A DNA stretch of 64,000 bases from Paenibacillus peoriae KCTC 3763 (lineage in GTDB: Bacteria > Bacillota > Bacilli > Paenibacillales > Paenibacillaceae): contig NZ_AGFX01000012.1 of assembly GCF_000236805.1 (NCBI RefSeq), forward strand, positions 488,048-552,047. Reading direction: 5' to 3'. The notes under the pieces are model-generated. The model was not told where the DNA came from and did no database searches. It saw only the letters and a program-made list of their open reading frames with translations. This document shows positions 9,176 through 18,093 of this stretch, piece by piece (positions within the stretch are counted from its first letter, which is position 1; each line of letters opens with the position of its first letter). Made by a program: the position numbers and the translations under genes.

Positions 9176-9222
9176 CGTCTTCCTCCTCAGGCAGCTGATA
9201 TGCTTATCCTATGACTTTCCGC

Positions 9223-9666
9223 TTACCGGGCTTTCATGGCAAATCGCACGGAAGCCATTTCATCCAGCTCGTTCTGCTCGCGCAGGAGCATTTCCTGTTG
9301 GAATTTCACGTTGGCCTTCTCTCTCGCTTTCAGCCAAACCTGTTCATCCAGCATTTTATCGGTCAAAACGGTTTGTTTGCTTTGCACATTTTGCTGCGCA
9401 TATTGAACGTCTTTATGCTTGCGTGTAATACATTGGTCCAGATGATTAACATAAGCTTGTAATTCCTGAATAGTAGAGAGTGGCGCGCAATCCTCGGCAG
9501 CCTTTTGAATGGCTGATATGACCCGATTCCTTTCGCCTACAAGCTGTAACAATGTCTGCTCTTCAGCCTGCAATTGTCCAACAGCACTGGAAAGCATCCA
9601 TTCGGCCTGTGACTTTTCGTTCGTTTTCAAGTCTACAACTTTCTGAAAGGAATACTGAAATCTCAT
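9223..9666 (-). CDS. fliJ: Flagellar export chaperone FliJ
   Basis: Small coiled-coil protein of 147 residues that sits in the central hole of the FliI ATPase ring and links it to the export gate. It begins MRFQYSFQKVVDLKTNEKSQ, a recognisable FliJ start, and is helical and charged over its whole length with no membrane segment. It directly follows fliI, the usual order. Sequence conservation in this family is weak, so synteny carries part of the call. Confidence 0.9.
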   Translation of the reverse strand: MRFQYSFQKVVDLKTNEKSQAEWMLSSAVGQLQAEEQTLLQLVGERNRVISAIQKAAEDCAPLSTIQELQAYVNHLDQCITRKHKDVQYAQQNVQSKQTVLTDKMLDEQVWLKAREKANVKFQQEMLLREQNELDEMASVRFAMKAR

Positions 9667-9676
9667 CGTTCAACCT

Positions 9677-10996
9677 TCATCTCCTCGTAAATTCAGAAAT
9701 CAAACGTTCCCGTACCTCATCCAGCTCAGCCTTTTCATCTGTTCTTTGCCTTGTATAATCCCATATATCCCGTATGCGCTCTATAGATTCGTCAATTTCT
9801 GCATTTGAACCCTGCTGATAGGCCCCAATGTTAATCAGGTCCTCCGAATCTTTGTAAATGGCCATCAAGCGCTTAATGTTCTCGGCAGCTTCGATCTGAT
9901 CACGCGGTGAAATGTCCTTCATGACCCGACTAATGCTCGCCAGTACATCAATTGCGGGAAAATGCCCTTTGTGAGCAATCCCCCGGTTCAATACAATGTG
10001 GCCATCCAAAATTCCGCGCACCGCATCCGCGATAGGCTCGTTCATGTCATCACCATCGACCAGCACTGTATAAAAGGCGGTTATAGAGCCGGTAGGCCCT
10101 GTTCCTGCACGCTCCAACAGCTTCGGTAAGCTGGCAAACACGGAAGGGGTGTATCCTCTCATTGCTGGCGGCTCCCCTACGGCCAGTCCTACTTCACGCT
10201 GAGCCATAGCATACCGGGTAACGGAGTCCATCATCAGCATGACGTTCAACCCGCGATCCCGAAAATACTCTGCGATCGTCGTCGCAATGAGTGCACCCTT
10301 AATGCGAATCAACGCAGGCTGGTCGGAAGTAGCTACAATGACTACAGAACGTTCGAGCCCCTCCGGGCCCAAGTCCCGTTCGATAAAGTCCAGTACCTCA
10401 CGTCCACGTTCACCGATCAGCGCAATTACGTTGACATCGGCTTCCGTATTGCGTGCAATCATTCCCATCAGGGTACTCTTGCCTACACCAGATCCTGCAA
10501 AAATACCAACCCGTTGTCCTTTACCAATGGTTAGCAATCCATCGATAGCCCGCACTCCGATACTGATCGGTTCCTGCACACGCGGACGATTCAGCGGGTT
10601 GGAAGGAATATTGAAGGTCGAATATCTCGCCATTCTCGAAGGAATCAACGAACCATCCAGCGGCTGACCCAGACCGTCCAGCACTTTGCCTAACAGCTCT
10701 GATCCGACCTGCACATTAAGTGGTTTCCCGGTTCCTACGACATCACAACCGGGACCAATGGATTGTAATTCTCCCAGCGGCATCAGAAGTACCTTGTTGT
10801 CTCTGAAGCCCACAACCTCCGCCTGCAGTGGCTTGGCCGCTTTGCCCGGATAAATGTAACAAACATCACCGATGCTGGCATCCGGACCTTCCGATTCCAC
10901 CATCAAACCGATAACCTGTGTAACCTTGCCGTTTACCCGAACCGGGTCCAGCTGTCGCAAATGATCCATGTAGCGCTGTGCATTAAGCCCCTTCAT
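9677..10996 (-). CDS. fliI: Flagellum-specific ATPase FliI
   Basis: Hexameric ATPase that energises export of flagellar subunits, related to the F1 beta subunit. Using the ATG at 10996 (AGGAG seven bases upstream) it has 439 residues; a reading seven codons longer is open but lacks a good site. The P-loop GIFAGSGVGKST is near residue 160, the Walker B strand VMLMMDSVTRYAMAQREVGL near 250, and the family motif GYTPSVFASLPKLLERAG near 283. The first 14 bases overlap the end of fliH. Confidence 0.97.
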   Translation of the reverse strand: MKGLNAQRYMDHLRQLDPVRVNGKVTQVIGLMVESEGPDASIGDVCYIYPGKAAKPLQAEVVGFRDNKVLLMPLGELQSIGPGCDVVGTGKPLNVQVGSELLGKVLDGLGQPLDGSLIPSRMARYSTFNIPSNPLNRPRVQEPISIGVRAIDGLLTIGKGQRVGIFAGSGVGKSTLMGMIARNTEADVNVIALIGERGREVLDFIERDLGPEGLERSVVIVATSDQPALIRIKGALIATTIAEYFRDRGLNVMLMMDSVTRYAMAQREVGLAVGEPPAMRGYTPSVFASLPKLLERAGTGPTGSITAFYTVLVDGDDMNEPIADAVRGILDGHIVLNRGIAHKGHFPAIDVLASISRVMKDISPRDQIEAAENIKRLMAIYKDSEDLINIGAYQQGSNAEIDESIERIRDIWDYTRQRTDEKAELDEVRERLISEFTRR

Positions 10997-11828
10997 GTCT
11001 TCGCTCCTCATTCTCATGTGCCAGACGCAGCAGTTCTTTTTTGATCTCCGCTAATTGCGTATCAACTCGTGCATCCACGCTTCCAAAGGAAGAACGGATG
11101 ACACAACCGCGATCTTTCACGGTACCATCAGGAATAATTTGCAGTTCTGCCTGTGAATCAACAGTTAATGACAGTTCTTCGCGGGCACCTTGCACAAATG
11201 CGAAATGCTGAGGCGACACACACAACGTGATAGTTCCTTTTTCCCGCTTGCGAGCCAAATTTTTGCGAATGAGCTCGATCGTATATTCCGGCTCAAGACT
11301 AAGCTGCTTTTCAATGACTTTCTCAGCAATAGCGCTACTCAATTCGACCAAAAACGGCTCAGCTTCCTGAATCAGCTGCTCTTTAATCTCATAAGCCTGA
11401 CGCAGAATTTCCTGTGCTTCTTCCATCATTTGCTCCGATTTTGTCTGGAGCTCTGCCTCAGCCAGCTTCTGACCTTCTTCATAGCCTTGCTGGAAGCCGT
11501 CGGCTTTTAACGACTGGGTTAATTGATCGTCATTCTCACGTCGTTCCTGCCACCAGTCTTCAATCTGCTGCTGTGCTTCTTGAAGTATCCGTTCCGCTTC
11601 TTCAGCCGCCTCACGAACCTGCCGTTCGGCAAAATCCTTGGCATCATTCAGCATTTCATCCCGGAGCCGCTCAGCCTCATAATCTCTTTGGGGTTCCGGC
11701 TCCATATATTCAGTTGTGACTTCTTCGTCCGTCGTTTCTGGCGCATACGCATGTGCCACATCAATCGTTTTCAAAGCCTCTACAGGCACATATTGGAAAG
11801 ATTTGATCAAGTTAGACAATGATGTCAT
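10983..11828 (-). CDS. fliH: Flagellar assembly protein FliH
   Basis: Peripheral stalk protein that binds and regulates FliI, like the b/delta subunits of F-type ATPase. The 281 residues show a long acidic and helical middle part (about 50-170, very rich in Glu, Gln and Ala) and a C-terminal globular domain with EKVIEKQLSLEPEYTIELIR near 190 and VDSQAELQIIPDGTVKDRGC near 230. Overlaps of 17 bases with fliG and 14 bases with fliI indicate translational coupling. Confidence 0.94.
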   Translation of the reverse strand: MTSLSNLIKSFQYVPVEALKTIDVAHAYAPETTDEEVTTEYMEPEPQRDYEAERLRDEMLNDAKDFAERQVREAAEEAERILQEAQQQIEDWWQERRENDDQLTQSLKADGFQQGYEEGQKLAEAELQTKSEQMMEEAQEILRQAYEIKEQLIQEAEPFLVELSSAIAEKVIEKQLSLEPEYTIELIRKNLARKREKGTITLCVSPQHFAFVQGAREELSLTVDSQAELQIIPDGTVKDRGCVIRSSFGSVDARVDTQLAEIKKELLRLAHENEERRHEGA

Positions 11829-12837
11829 CTCCTCCGCCGCGTGCGATTATAACCTCACCGGCCTCTTCCAATCTGCGGATCGTGGATACGATACGTGTTT
11901 GTGCTTCTTCCACATCACGCAGCCGCACCGGTCCCATGTACTCCATTTCCTCTTTGAAGGTCTCGGCCATACGTTTCGACATATTTCGGAAAATCACATC
12001 GCGCACTTCTTCACTGGATACTTTAAGCGCCAACTGCAAATCCGCATTGTCGATATCGCGAATAATGCGTTGAATGGAACGATTGTCGATATTGACAATA
12101 TCCTCGAATACGAACATTCTTTTCTTGATTTCCTCAGCCAGTTCAGGGTCCTGAATCTCAAGCGAGTCGAGAATTGTACGCTCGGTTCCGCGGTCTACGC
12201 CATTCAGAATTTGAACAATGGACTCGATACCGCCTGCATTCGTGTAATCCTGTGTTACGGTTGCTGACAGCTTTTGCTCCAGCACACGTTCCACTTGTGA
12301 AATAACTTCCGGAGATGTGCTATCCATGACAGCAACACGCCGGGCCACATCTGCCTGCTTTTCCTGTGGCAGGGACGACAGAATGACCGCCGCCTGCTCG
12401 AATTGCAAGTACGAAAGCACGAGAGCAATCGTCTGTGGATTCTCATTTTGTATAAAATTCAAAATTTGGTTTGGATCAGCCTTGCGGGCAAAATCGAATG
12501 GTCTTACCTGTAGCGTTGCCGTCAGGCGGTTAATGACTTCGACCGCTTTTTGTGACCCGAGCGCTTTTTCCAATATTTCTTTCGCGTAATTGATACCGCC
12601 TTGGGAAATGTACTCCTGAGCCAGACAAATTTGATGAAATTCGGCCATAATGGAGTCTTTTTCAATGGCATCGACCTTCCGTACATTGGCAATTTCCAAT
12701 GTAAGTTGCTCGATCTCTTCATCACGCAAATGTTTGAATATTTGTGCAGATACTTCTGGCCCCATTGTGATCAGAAGAATAGCCGCTTTCTGTCTTCCCG
12801 TTAAACCTTGACTGCTTGCCTTTGCCAATGAACTCAC
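11812..12837 (-). CDS. fliG: Flagellar motor switch protein FliG
   Basis: Rotor protein that joins the MS ring to the C ring and contacts the stator. The 341 residues comprise the N-terminal FliF-binding domain (LTGRQKAAILLITMGPEVSA), a middle armadillo domain with the EHPQ-like motif as NENPQTIALVLSYLQFEQAA near residue 130, and a C-terminal torque domain with the charged helix DLQLALKVSSEEVRDVIFRN near 285. It follows fliF after two bases, a typical pair. Confidence 0.97.
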   Translation of the reverse strand: MSSLAKASSQGLTGRQKAAILLITMGPEVSAQIFKHLRDEEIEQLTLEIANVRKVDAIEKDSIMAEFHQICLAQEYISQGGINYAKEILEKALGSQKAVEVINRLTATLQVRPFDFARKADPNQILNFIQNENPQTIALVLSYLQFEQAAVILSSLPQEKQADVARRVAVMDSTSPEVISQVERVLEQKLSATVTQDYTNAGGIESIVQILNGVDRGTERTILDSLEIQDPELAEEIKKRMFVFEDIVNIDNRSIQRIIRDIDNADLQLALKVSSEEVRDVIFRNMSKRMAETFKEEMEYMGPVRLRDVEEAQTRIVSTIRRLEEAGEVIIARGGGDDIIV

Positions 12838-12839
12838 CT

Positions 12840-14423
12840 CTATTCGTCAGCCAGCCATGTACGAAGCAGATTGACGAATTCGTCGGGTTTCTTTTTCGCC
12901 AGACTTTCAAGCTGTTTACGCACTTGACTTTCATTTGTCACACTTTCCATGGTAATAGACGGGAACTCCGTCGGCGTTGGCATGAGTTCCAAATCATCCT
13001 CCAGATCTTCTTCCTGTTTACGACGACGACGTACGATCAGGAAGATTGCACCCGCCAACAATGCCAGGACTGCTGCTCCGATGCCCCAAACCCACGGATT
13101 GGAAGCCGAGAAGAATGTGTTGGTGTTCGCTGGCGCCGGGACAGTTTGCGAGAAAACTGAAACCTTTTTGGCCAAATCAGCGTCTGTAAAGGTAGTACCG
13201 GAATTCGCCAACGATGCTCTCACAATATTAACCAAAATATTTTGAATTGCTGCCTGAGTTGCAGTATCCAATGTTTGTTGTCCTGTTGGTGGTTCAACCG
13301 CCACATTAATGGTTAAATCTTTTACAACATACGGACTTTGGATAATATCTCTCGCAATTCGGTTAACTTCGTAGTTAATTGTGCTTGAGCTTTTATCTGA
13401 GCTGGTGTTGCCGGAATTGGATCCTCCAGGGTAACCTGGAACATCCTGTGTTCCTGTTCCTGCAACTCCTCCGGTTTGTCCACTGCTGCCCGTATAGCTT
13501 TCCTGAATTTGTTGAGCACTGATTTCAATGCCCTTCATTTTCGCCTGGTCAACAGGTGTGACCATTTGTTCCTTAGATGTTACTTTGTCAAAATTCAGCT
13601 GGGACATGACCAGTACATTTACCTTGTCATCCCCAACAATTTTCGACAAAAATTGTTGAACATTATTCCTTACATCGCTCTCAAACTTCTTCTGTAGAGC
13701 CATGTTTTCCTGAACACCACTAGTGAGTCCTCCTTGGCCGCCCTTGGCTGTTGGAATTAACTCATATTCCTTATTGGTAATTGTAATGTTCTCCACTGGC
13801 AAATTCGGCACAGCCGTTTTCACCAGATTAAAGTAGCCATCAATGGCTTGTTGATTTGGCGTGAAGCCAGGTTCAAATTCCATTTGCACTGAAGCAGAAG
13901 CTTTGTCCTTCTCTTCAAGCCCGGCAAAAATGTTTTCCTTCGGCATATTAATGACAACTTTAGAGCTTTGGACACCATCCATCCGTTCCAACAGCTGCTG
14001 TACTTCACCATTCAATGCGTTATTGTACTTCACATTGAACTCGTTCTCCGTCATACCAATTGCCGAGGAAGACTGGTCAAAAGCACTCATGCCGATCGAG
14101 CCCTTTTGAATCAGGCCTTGAGACCCAACATCTACCTTTGCCTTATCTGCACTTGCAGTTGGGACTGAAATTTGCGTCCCACCGGCGTTGAGCTGATACG
14201 GTATACCCGCTGAATCGAGATATTTAATGACTCCGGCAGCATCGTTTGCATTCAAGTCCCGGAAAGCCACTTCATACTCGGTTTTAGTAAACTGCATCGT
14301 TAGCACTACAATTGCAATAATAATGAATGCTAATGTCGAAACAAGCAGTATCTTCTGTTTTTTGCTGAAATTATTCCAATACCCGGCAATTTTATCCCGA
14401 TATTGGGCGATTCTCTCGTTCAC
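12840..14423 (-). CDS. fliF: Flagellar MS-ring protein FliF
   Basis: Forms the membrane MS ring, the first structure of the basal body. The 527-residue protein has membrane helices at about residues 25-45 and 445-468, ring-building domains between them (YEVAFRDLNANDAAGVIKYL; NALNGEVQQLLERMDGVQSS), a Gly/Ser/Asn-rich loop near 325-350, and a cytoplasmic C-terminal FliG-binding tail (SLAKKKPDEFVNLLRTWL). Length and topology are typical. Confidence 0.97.
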   Translation of the reverse strand: MNERIAQYRDKIAGYWNNFSKKQKILLVSTLAFIIIAIVVLTMQFTKTEYEVAFRDLNANDAAGVIKYLDSAGIPYQLNAGGTQISVPTASADKAKVDVGSQGLIQKGSIGMSAFDQSSSAIGMTENEFNVKYNNALNGEVQQLLERMDGVQSSKVVINMPKENIFAGLEEKDKASASVQMEFEPGFTPNQQAIDGYFNLVKTAVPNLPVENITITNKEYELIPTAKGGQGGLTSGVQENMALQKKFESDVRNNVQQFLSKIVGDDKVNVLVMSQLNFDKVTSKEQMVTPVDQAKMKGIEISAQQIQESYTGSSGQTGGVAGTGTQDVPGYPGGSNSGNTSSDKSSSTINYEVNRIARDIIQSPYVVKDLTINVAVEPPTGQQTLDTATQAAIQNILVNIVRASLANSGTTFTDADLAKKVSVFSQTVPAPANTNTFFSASNPWVWGIGAAVLALLAGAIFLIVRRRRKQEEDLEDDLELMPTPTEFPSITMESVTNESQVRKQLESLAKKKPDEFVNLLRTWLADE

Positions 14424-14458
14424 TCCGTCACCCCATCCGAAACTTTGCTAGATCCTCT

Positions 14459-14773
14459 TTACATCTGTGTACGCATGATCTCCTGATAGGCTTCGATCGC
14501 TTTGTTTCGGACCTGTGTCGTAAGCTGCAGGGAAAGCAGTGCTTGCTGAGAAGTGATCATGACTTGATCCACATCAACTTTGCCTGCCATGAATTGGTCG
14601 GACATCTGGTGTGTAGCGGCTTCCTGCTGCCCTACTTCATTGAGAGCATCCTTCAGGAAAGAACCAAAATCCTTTAAGGATTCGGAAGGTGTCGCTTTCG
14701 TCAACTCATTGTTAGGCGATTGAATCTGCTGTATTACCGGTGTCTGTACATTAAACATGGCGTTTTGAATCAT
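14459..14773 (-). CDS. fliE: Flagellar hook-basal body protein FliE
   Basis: Small rod-base protein of 104 residues that connects the MS ring to the rod. The conserved C-terminal part is visible as GKVDVDQVMITSQQALLSLQ near residue 68 followed by TTQVRNKAIEAYQEIMRTQM at the end. The N-terminus is variable. It stands between flgC and fliF, the standard flgB-flgC-fliE-fliF order. Confidence 0.96.
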   Translation of the reverse strand: MIQNAMFNVQTPVIQQIQSPNNELTKATPSESLKDFGSFLKDALNEVGQQEAATHQMSDQFMAGKVDVDQVMITSQQALLSLQLTTQVRNKAIEAYQEIMRTQM

Positions 14774-14812
14774 GCTTTACTCTCCCTATTCAATAGTTAG
14801 TAGTCCTGGAAC

Positions 14813-15265
14813 TTAGCGACCGATTTCAAGTGCTTTGGAAACCATCGCTTTTGATGCATTCAGAGCTGTTACATTGGCTTCGTACGAGCGTGTTGCAGAA
14901 ATCATGTCAACCATTTCTTTCATAATGTCTACATTAGGCATATATACATAGCCATCTTTATCAGCGTCCGGGTGACCCGGATTGTACACAGGCTTCAAAG
15001 GTGACTGATCTTCCTGAATTTGCGCAACCTTGACGCCAGCGGAACCTGTGCCGTTTCCTTCCATTTGAGCCTTCAAAACATCGGCAAAGCCAGATTGGTT
15101 CGGCTCCAAAACAACCGTTTTTCTCCGATATGGAATTGCTTGTCCATTCTCCACTTTGGCCCGGGTTGTCTCTGCGTTCGCGATGTTACTTGATATAACA
15201 TCCATCCGCAACCGTTGGGCCGTAAGTGCAGATGCGCTAATATCAAAGCCGTTGTTAATCTTCAC
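14813..15265 (-). CDS. flgC: Flagellar basal-body rod protein FlgC
   Basis: Proximal rod subunit of 150 residues. It carries the shared rod N-terminus (ALTAQRLRMDVISSNIANAE) and the rod C-terminal motif with MPNVDIMKEMVDMISATRSY near residue 108 and an end helix NASKAMVSKALEIGR. It is the second gene of the operon, six bases after flgB. Confidence 0.96.
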   Translation of the reverse strand: MKINNGFDISASALTAQRLRMDVISSNIANAETTRAKVENGQAIPYRRKTVVLEPNQSGFADVLKAQMEGNGTGSAGVKVAQIQEDQSPLKPVYNPGHPDADKDGYVYMPNVDIMKEMVDMISATRSYEANVTALNASKAMVSKALEIGR

Positions 15266-15271
15266 CTAATC

Positions 15272-15679
15272 CTATCTCCCTTCTACCGCTGTTCTCATCA
15301 TTTTGATACGTTCAGTAATTTCTTGGATGTAGGTATTATATCTTAGTTGATTTTCAGCCATAAGACTCATTTCTCTATCGACATCTACGTTGTTCATATT
15401 ATTGTTCATGACTGAGTACCCATCTTTGGTGACCATAGCGTCCGGAATAGAGTTCACAGGTCCTATTTGAAAATGTCTTGCATTGGTAACTTTTCCACGC
15501 AGTGGTGTTACATCACCGTCCATTTGCTGCTGCAGCAGTTCTTCAAATGAAACCTCCGAACGCTTAAAATACGGGGTATCCACATTGGAAATGTTGTTGG
15601 CTATCACACGTTGTCTCGTATTTGCCGCCTGAACACCTGCCTGAAGCTTTTGAAAGCTAACATCACCCAGCAGATTCAT
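15272..15679 (-). CDS. flgB: Flagellar basal-body rod protein FlgB
   Basis: Proximal rod subunit of 135 residues and the first gene of the fla/che operon in this window. The N-terminal motif NTRQRVIANNISNVDTPYFK and the C-terminal VDREMSLMAENQLRYNTYIQ are characteristic of FlgB. A strong GGGAGGAG site precedes the ATG. The 400-base gap upstream should contain the operon promoter. Confidence 0.96.
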   Translation of the reverse strand: MNLLGDVSFQKLQAGVQAANTRQRVIANNISNVDTPYFKRSEVSFEELLQQQMDGDVTPLRGKVTNARHFQIGPVNSIPDAMVTKDGYSVMNNNMNNVDVDREMSLMAENQLRYNTYIQEITERIKMMRTAVEGR

Positions 15680-15764
15680 TTAGCTCCTCCCTTCCAGTGT
15701 CTACTCCAAAGTAAGATTCAATAAAACAAGATTTTTCACTTTTTTTCGACAATTTAATTTCATA

Positions 15765-15770
15765 ATTATA
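15765..15770 (-). promoter_or_regulatory. Possible -10 element for the fla/che operon
   Basis: On the minus strand a perfect TATAAT lies at 15765-15770, about 85 bases before the flgB ATG, in an AT-rich leader. The region about 17 bases upstream has no good TTGACA match, and no clear sigma-D promoter (TAAA and GCCGATAT type) was found, although Bacillus fla/che operons have one. This is a weak candidate. Confidence 0.3.
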
Positions 15771-15854
15771 CATTTCTCTTAGGTCTTAAGTAGAAAATAA
15801 TTGCTTTCTGTCATATATTCTAAGTTTCGTAGAGTTGGGACCTAATTACAATAA

Positions 15855-15890
15855 GAAAAAAGCCCTATCTTTTTTAAAAAAGAGGGCTTT
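15855..15890 (-). terminator. Terminator after hslU
   Basis: An inverted repeat with arms AAAGCCCT (15859-15866) and AGGGCTTT (15883-15890), with an A/T-rich inner stem, is followed on the minus strand by a run of T. It would end transcription of the operon that finishes with hslU, separating it from flgB. Confidence 0.75.
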
Positions 15891-16087
15891 AGATGCATAA
15901 TTTGTTAAATTTTTCAGGTTATTTTCGAGAAAACGAGCTTTTTTTTAGCACTTTACACCTGTAAAAGATTACACGTCCTACTTTTGGAATAGACAGAAAA
16001 ATCATCAACTTAAGTTTCGACTAGGTCTATTTAACGGTGCAAGATAGTGTTATTCTGGCCCACACACCCTATTTTTAGAACCCCTAT

Positions 16088-17488
16088 TCATAAAATATAC
16101 TGACTAAGGTCCCTGTTTTGGGCAATATCACCCAGCTTCTCACGAACATATTCGGGCGTAATGATCATACGATCCAATGTAAGCTCAGGAGCTTCGAAGG
16201 ATAAATCCTCCAGCAGCTTTTCTAGAATGGTATGCAAACGGCGCGCGCCGATATTTTCCGTGTTTCGATTTACGGACTCGGCAATGCTGGCAATCTCACG
16301 GATCGCATCTGCTGAAAATTCAACTTCGATCTCTTCGGTGCGGAGCAGATCCGTATATTGCTTGGTCAGCGCATTTTTAGGCTCCGTCAATATCGACACA
16401 AACTCATCCAGGGTCAAGCTGCTCAGCTCTACACGGATGGGAAAACGGCCTTGAAGTTCAGGGATGAGGTCAGACGGCTTGGCGACATGAAAGGCCCCTG
16501 CAGCAATAAACAAAATGTAATCCGTTCTTACCGGACCGTATTTAGTCATAATGGTAGATCCCTCGACAATAGGCAAAATGTCACGCTGGACGCCCTCTCT
16601 GGAAACGTCAGGACCATTCCCCTTGCCCTGGCTGGCAATCTTATCTATTTCATCGATGAAAATAATACCGGACTGTTCAGCACGTTTCACAGACTCCTGA
16701 ATTACATCATCCATCTCGATCAGTTTGGCAGCCTCATCCTGAATCAGAACCTTGCGGGCCTCCTTCACGGATAACTTGCGCTTTTTAGTCCGCTTGGGCA
16801 GAAAACTTCCGAACATCTCCTGCATATTCATACCCATTTGTTCATTTCCTTGCCCGGCAAACATATCGAGCATATTGGGTGCGGTATCCTCTACATCAAT
16901 CTCTATGACCTCATCCTCAAGCTTACCGGACAGCAGATCAAATTTGACCTTACGTCTTTTCTCCGCCAAGGAAGCGTCCTGTTGTGGTGGTTCTTCTTCT
17001 ACCGAAGCACCTGGGTTGTTGCCAAACAGCATTTCAAAGGGATTACGCTGCGATTTGCCTGACTTCTCCGCAGGTACAAGGATGCCGACAATCCGTTCAT
17101 TGGCCATGTCCTCCGCTTTGTCCTTCACATTCTCTGTTCGCTCGGCCTTAACGATGCGGATGGAGGTTTCCATCAGATCACGTACCATGGACTCCACATC
17201 ACGACCGACGTAGCCCACTTCTGTGAATTTGGTCGCTTCAATCTTGACAAAAGGAGCTCCCACGAGTCGTGCGAGTCTACGCGCAATTTCCGTTTTACCC
17301 ACACCTGTCGGCCCGATCATCAAAATATTTTTAGGCACAATCTCATCCCGGACATCATCCGGCAGCTTGCTGCGACGATAACGGTTGCGCAAGGCAACAG
17401 CAACAGATTTTTTAGCCTGCGTTTGTCCGACAATATATTTATCCAACTCGGATACAATTTGTCTGGGCGTCAACGATTGATTCTTCAT
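16088..17488 (-). CDS. hslU: HslU (ClpY) ATPase subunit of the HslUV protease
   Basis: AAA+ unfoldase that feeds proteins to HslV. With the ATG at 17488 (GGAGG eight bases upstream) it has 466 residues. Visible parts are the start [17 protein letters not shown], the P-loop [17 protein letters not shown] near residue 54, the pore loop [14 protein letters not shown] near 84, the variable I-domain at about 110-240, the Walker B strand [12 protein letters not shown] near 255, and sensor-2 region [16 protein letters not shown] near 395. The C-terminal end RDLSQYIL is of the type that inserts into HslV. Confidence 0.97.
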   Translation of the reverse strand: MKNQSLTPRQIVSELDKYIVGQTQAKKSVAVALRNRYRRSKLPDDVRDEIVPKNILMIGPTGVGKTEIARRLARLVGAPFVKIEATKFTEVGYVGRDVESMVRDLMETSIRIVKAERTENVKDKAEDMANERIVGILVPAEKSGKSQRNPFEMLFGNNPGASVEEEPPQQDASLAEKRRKVKFDLLSGKLEDEVIEIDVEDTAPNMLDMFAGQGNEQMGMNMQEMFGSFLPKRTKKRKLSVKEARKVLIQDEAAKLIEMDDVIQESVKRAEQSGIIFIDEIDKIASQGKGNGPDVSREGVQRDILPIVEGSTIMTKYGPVRTDYILFIAAGAFHVAKPSDLIPELQGRFPIRVELSSLTLDEFVSILTEPKNALTKQYTDLLRTEEIEVEFSADAIREIASIAESVNRNTENIGARRLHTILEKLLEDLSFEAPELTLDRMIITPEYVREKLGDIAQNRDLSQYIL

Positions 17489-17524
17489 TTTGCATTCCTC
17501 CACCCTTGAATACTCGGAGCCGAT

Positions 17525-18067
17525 TTACAGTTCTTCCACGATAATCTGATTGTTTGTATACACGCATATTTCCGAAGCAACCTCTAAAGCTTCCCGCGCC
17601 ATATCCTTTGCATCCATATCAGTTCCATGACGTTTGAACGCTCGAGCAGCCGCCAATGCAAAATTACCACCTGAGCCAATCGCAAGTACATCATCGTCTG
17701 GCTCGATAATTTCTCCGCCTCCGGAAATGAGCAGCATGCCGGAGGTATCCATCACAATCATTAGCGCCTCCAACTTGCGCAGAATACGATCCTGTCGCCA
17801 GTCCTTGGCCAGTTCCACGGCAGCCCGTTGCAGGTTGCCGTGATGTTCCTCCAGCTTGCTTTCAAACTTTTCAAATAATGTGATAGCATCGGCCACCGAA
17901 CCCGCAAATCCCGCAACGACTTGCCCACGATACAATCTACGTACTTTTTTAGCAGTTTGCTTCATAACAACACTGTTGCCGAACGTTACCTGTCCATCAC
18001 CCGCAATAGCTCCTTTGCCATTGTGGCGTACAGCGCAGATGGTGGTAGCATGAAAGGACATATCCAT
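17525..18067 (-). CDS. hslV: HslV (ClpQ) peptidase subunit of the HslUV protease
   Basis: Proteasome-related N-terminal nucleophile hydrolase of 180 residues. The family core [20 protein letters not shown] starts at residue 8, after a short N-terminal extension (MDMSFHA). Later motifs are [19 protein letters not shown] and [16 protein letters not shown]. An AGGAGG site lies eight bases before ATG 18067; a second ATG at 18061 would give MSFHATTI, closer to Bacillus ClpQ, whose exposed N-terminal residue is Ser. Which start is used decides the active N-terminus. It is followed by hslU after 36 bases. Confidence 0.95.
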   Translation of the reverse strand: MDMSFHATTICAVRHNGKGAIAGDGQVTFGNSVVMKQTAKKVRRLYRGQVVAGFAGSVADAITLFEKFESKLEEHHGNLQRAAVELAKDWRQDRILRKLEALMIVMDTSGMLLISGGGEIIEPDDDVLAIGSGGNFALAAARAFKRHGTDMDAKDMAREALEVASEICVYTNNQIIVEEL

Positions 18068-18093
18068 AACGCGCTCCTCCTTTTCCTTCATCC

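Larger units (their letters stand above)
15680..16087. other. Intergenic region between hslU and flgB
   Basis: A 408-base AT-rich gap without a convincing ORF. It holds the hslU-side terminator at 15855-15890 and must contain the fla/che promoter. In Bacillus subtilis the codY gene (about 780 bases) lies exactly here; the gap is too short for it, and no codY remnant was recognised. Confidence 0.7.
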
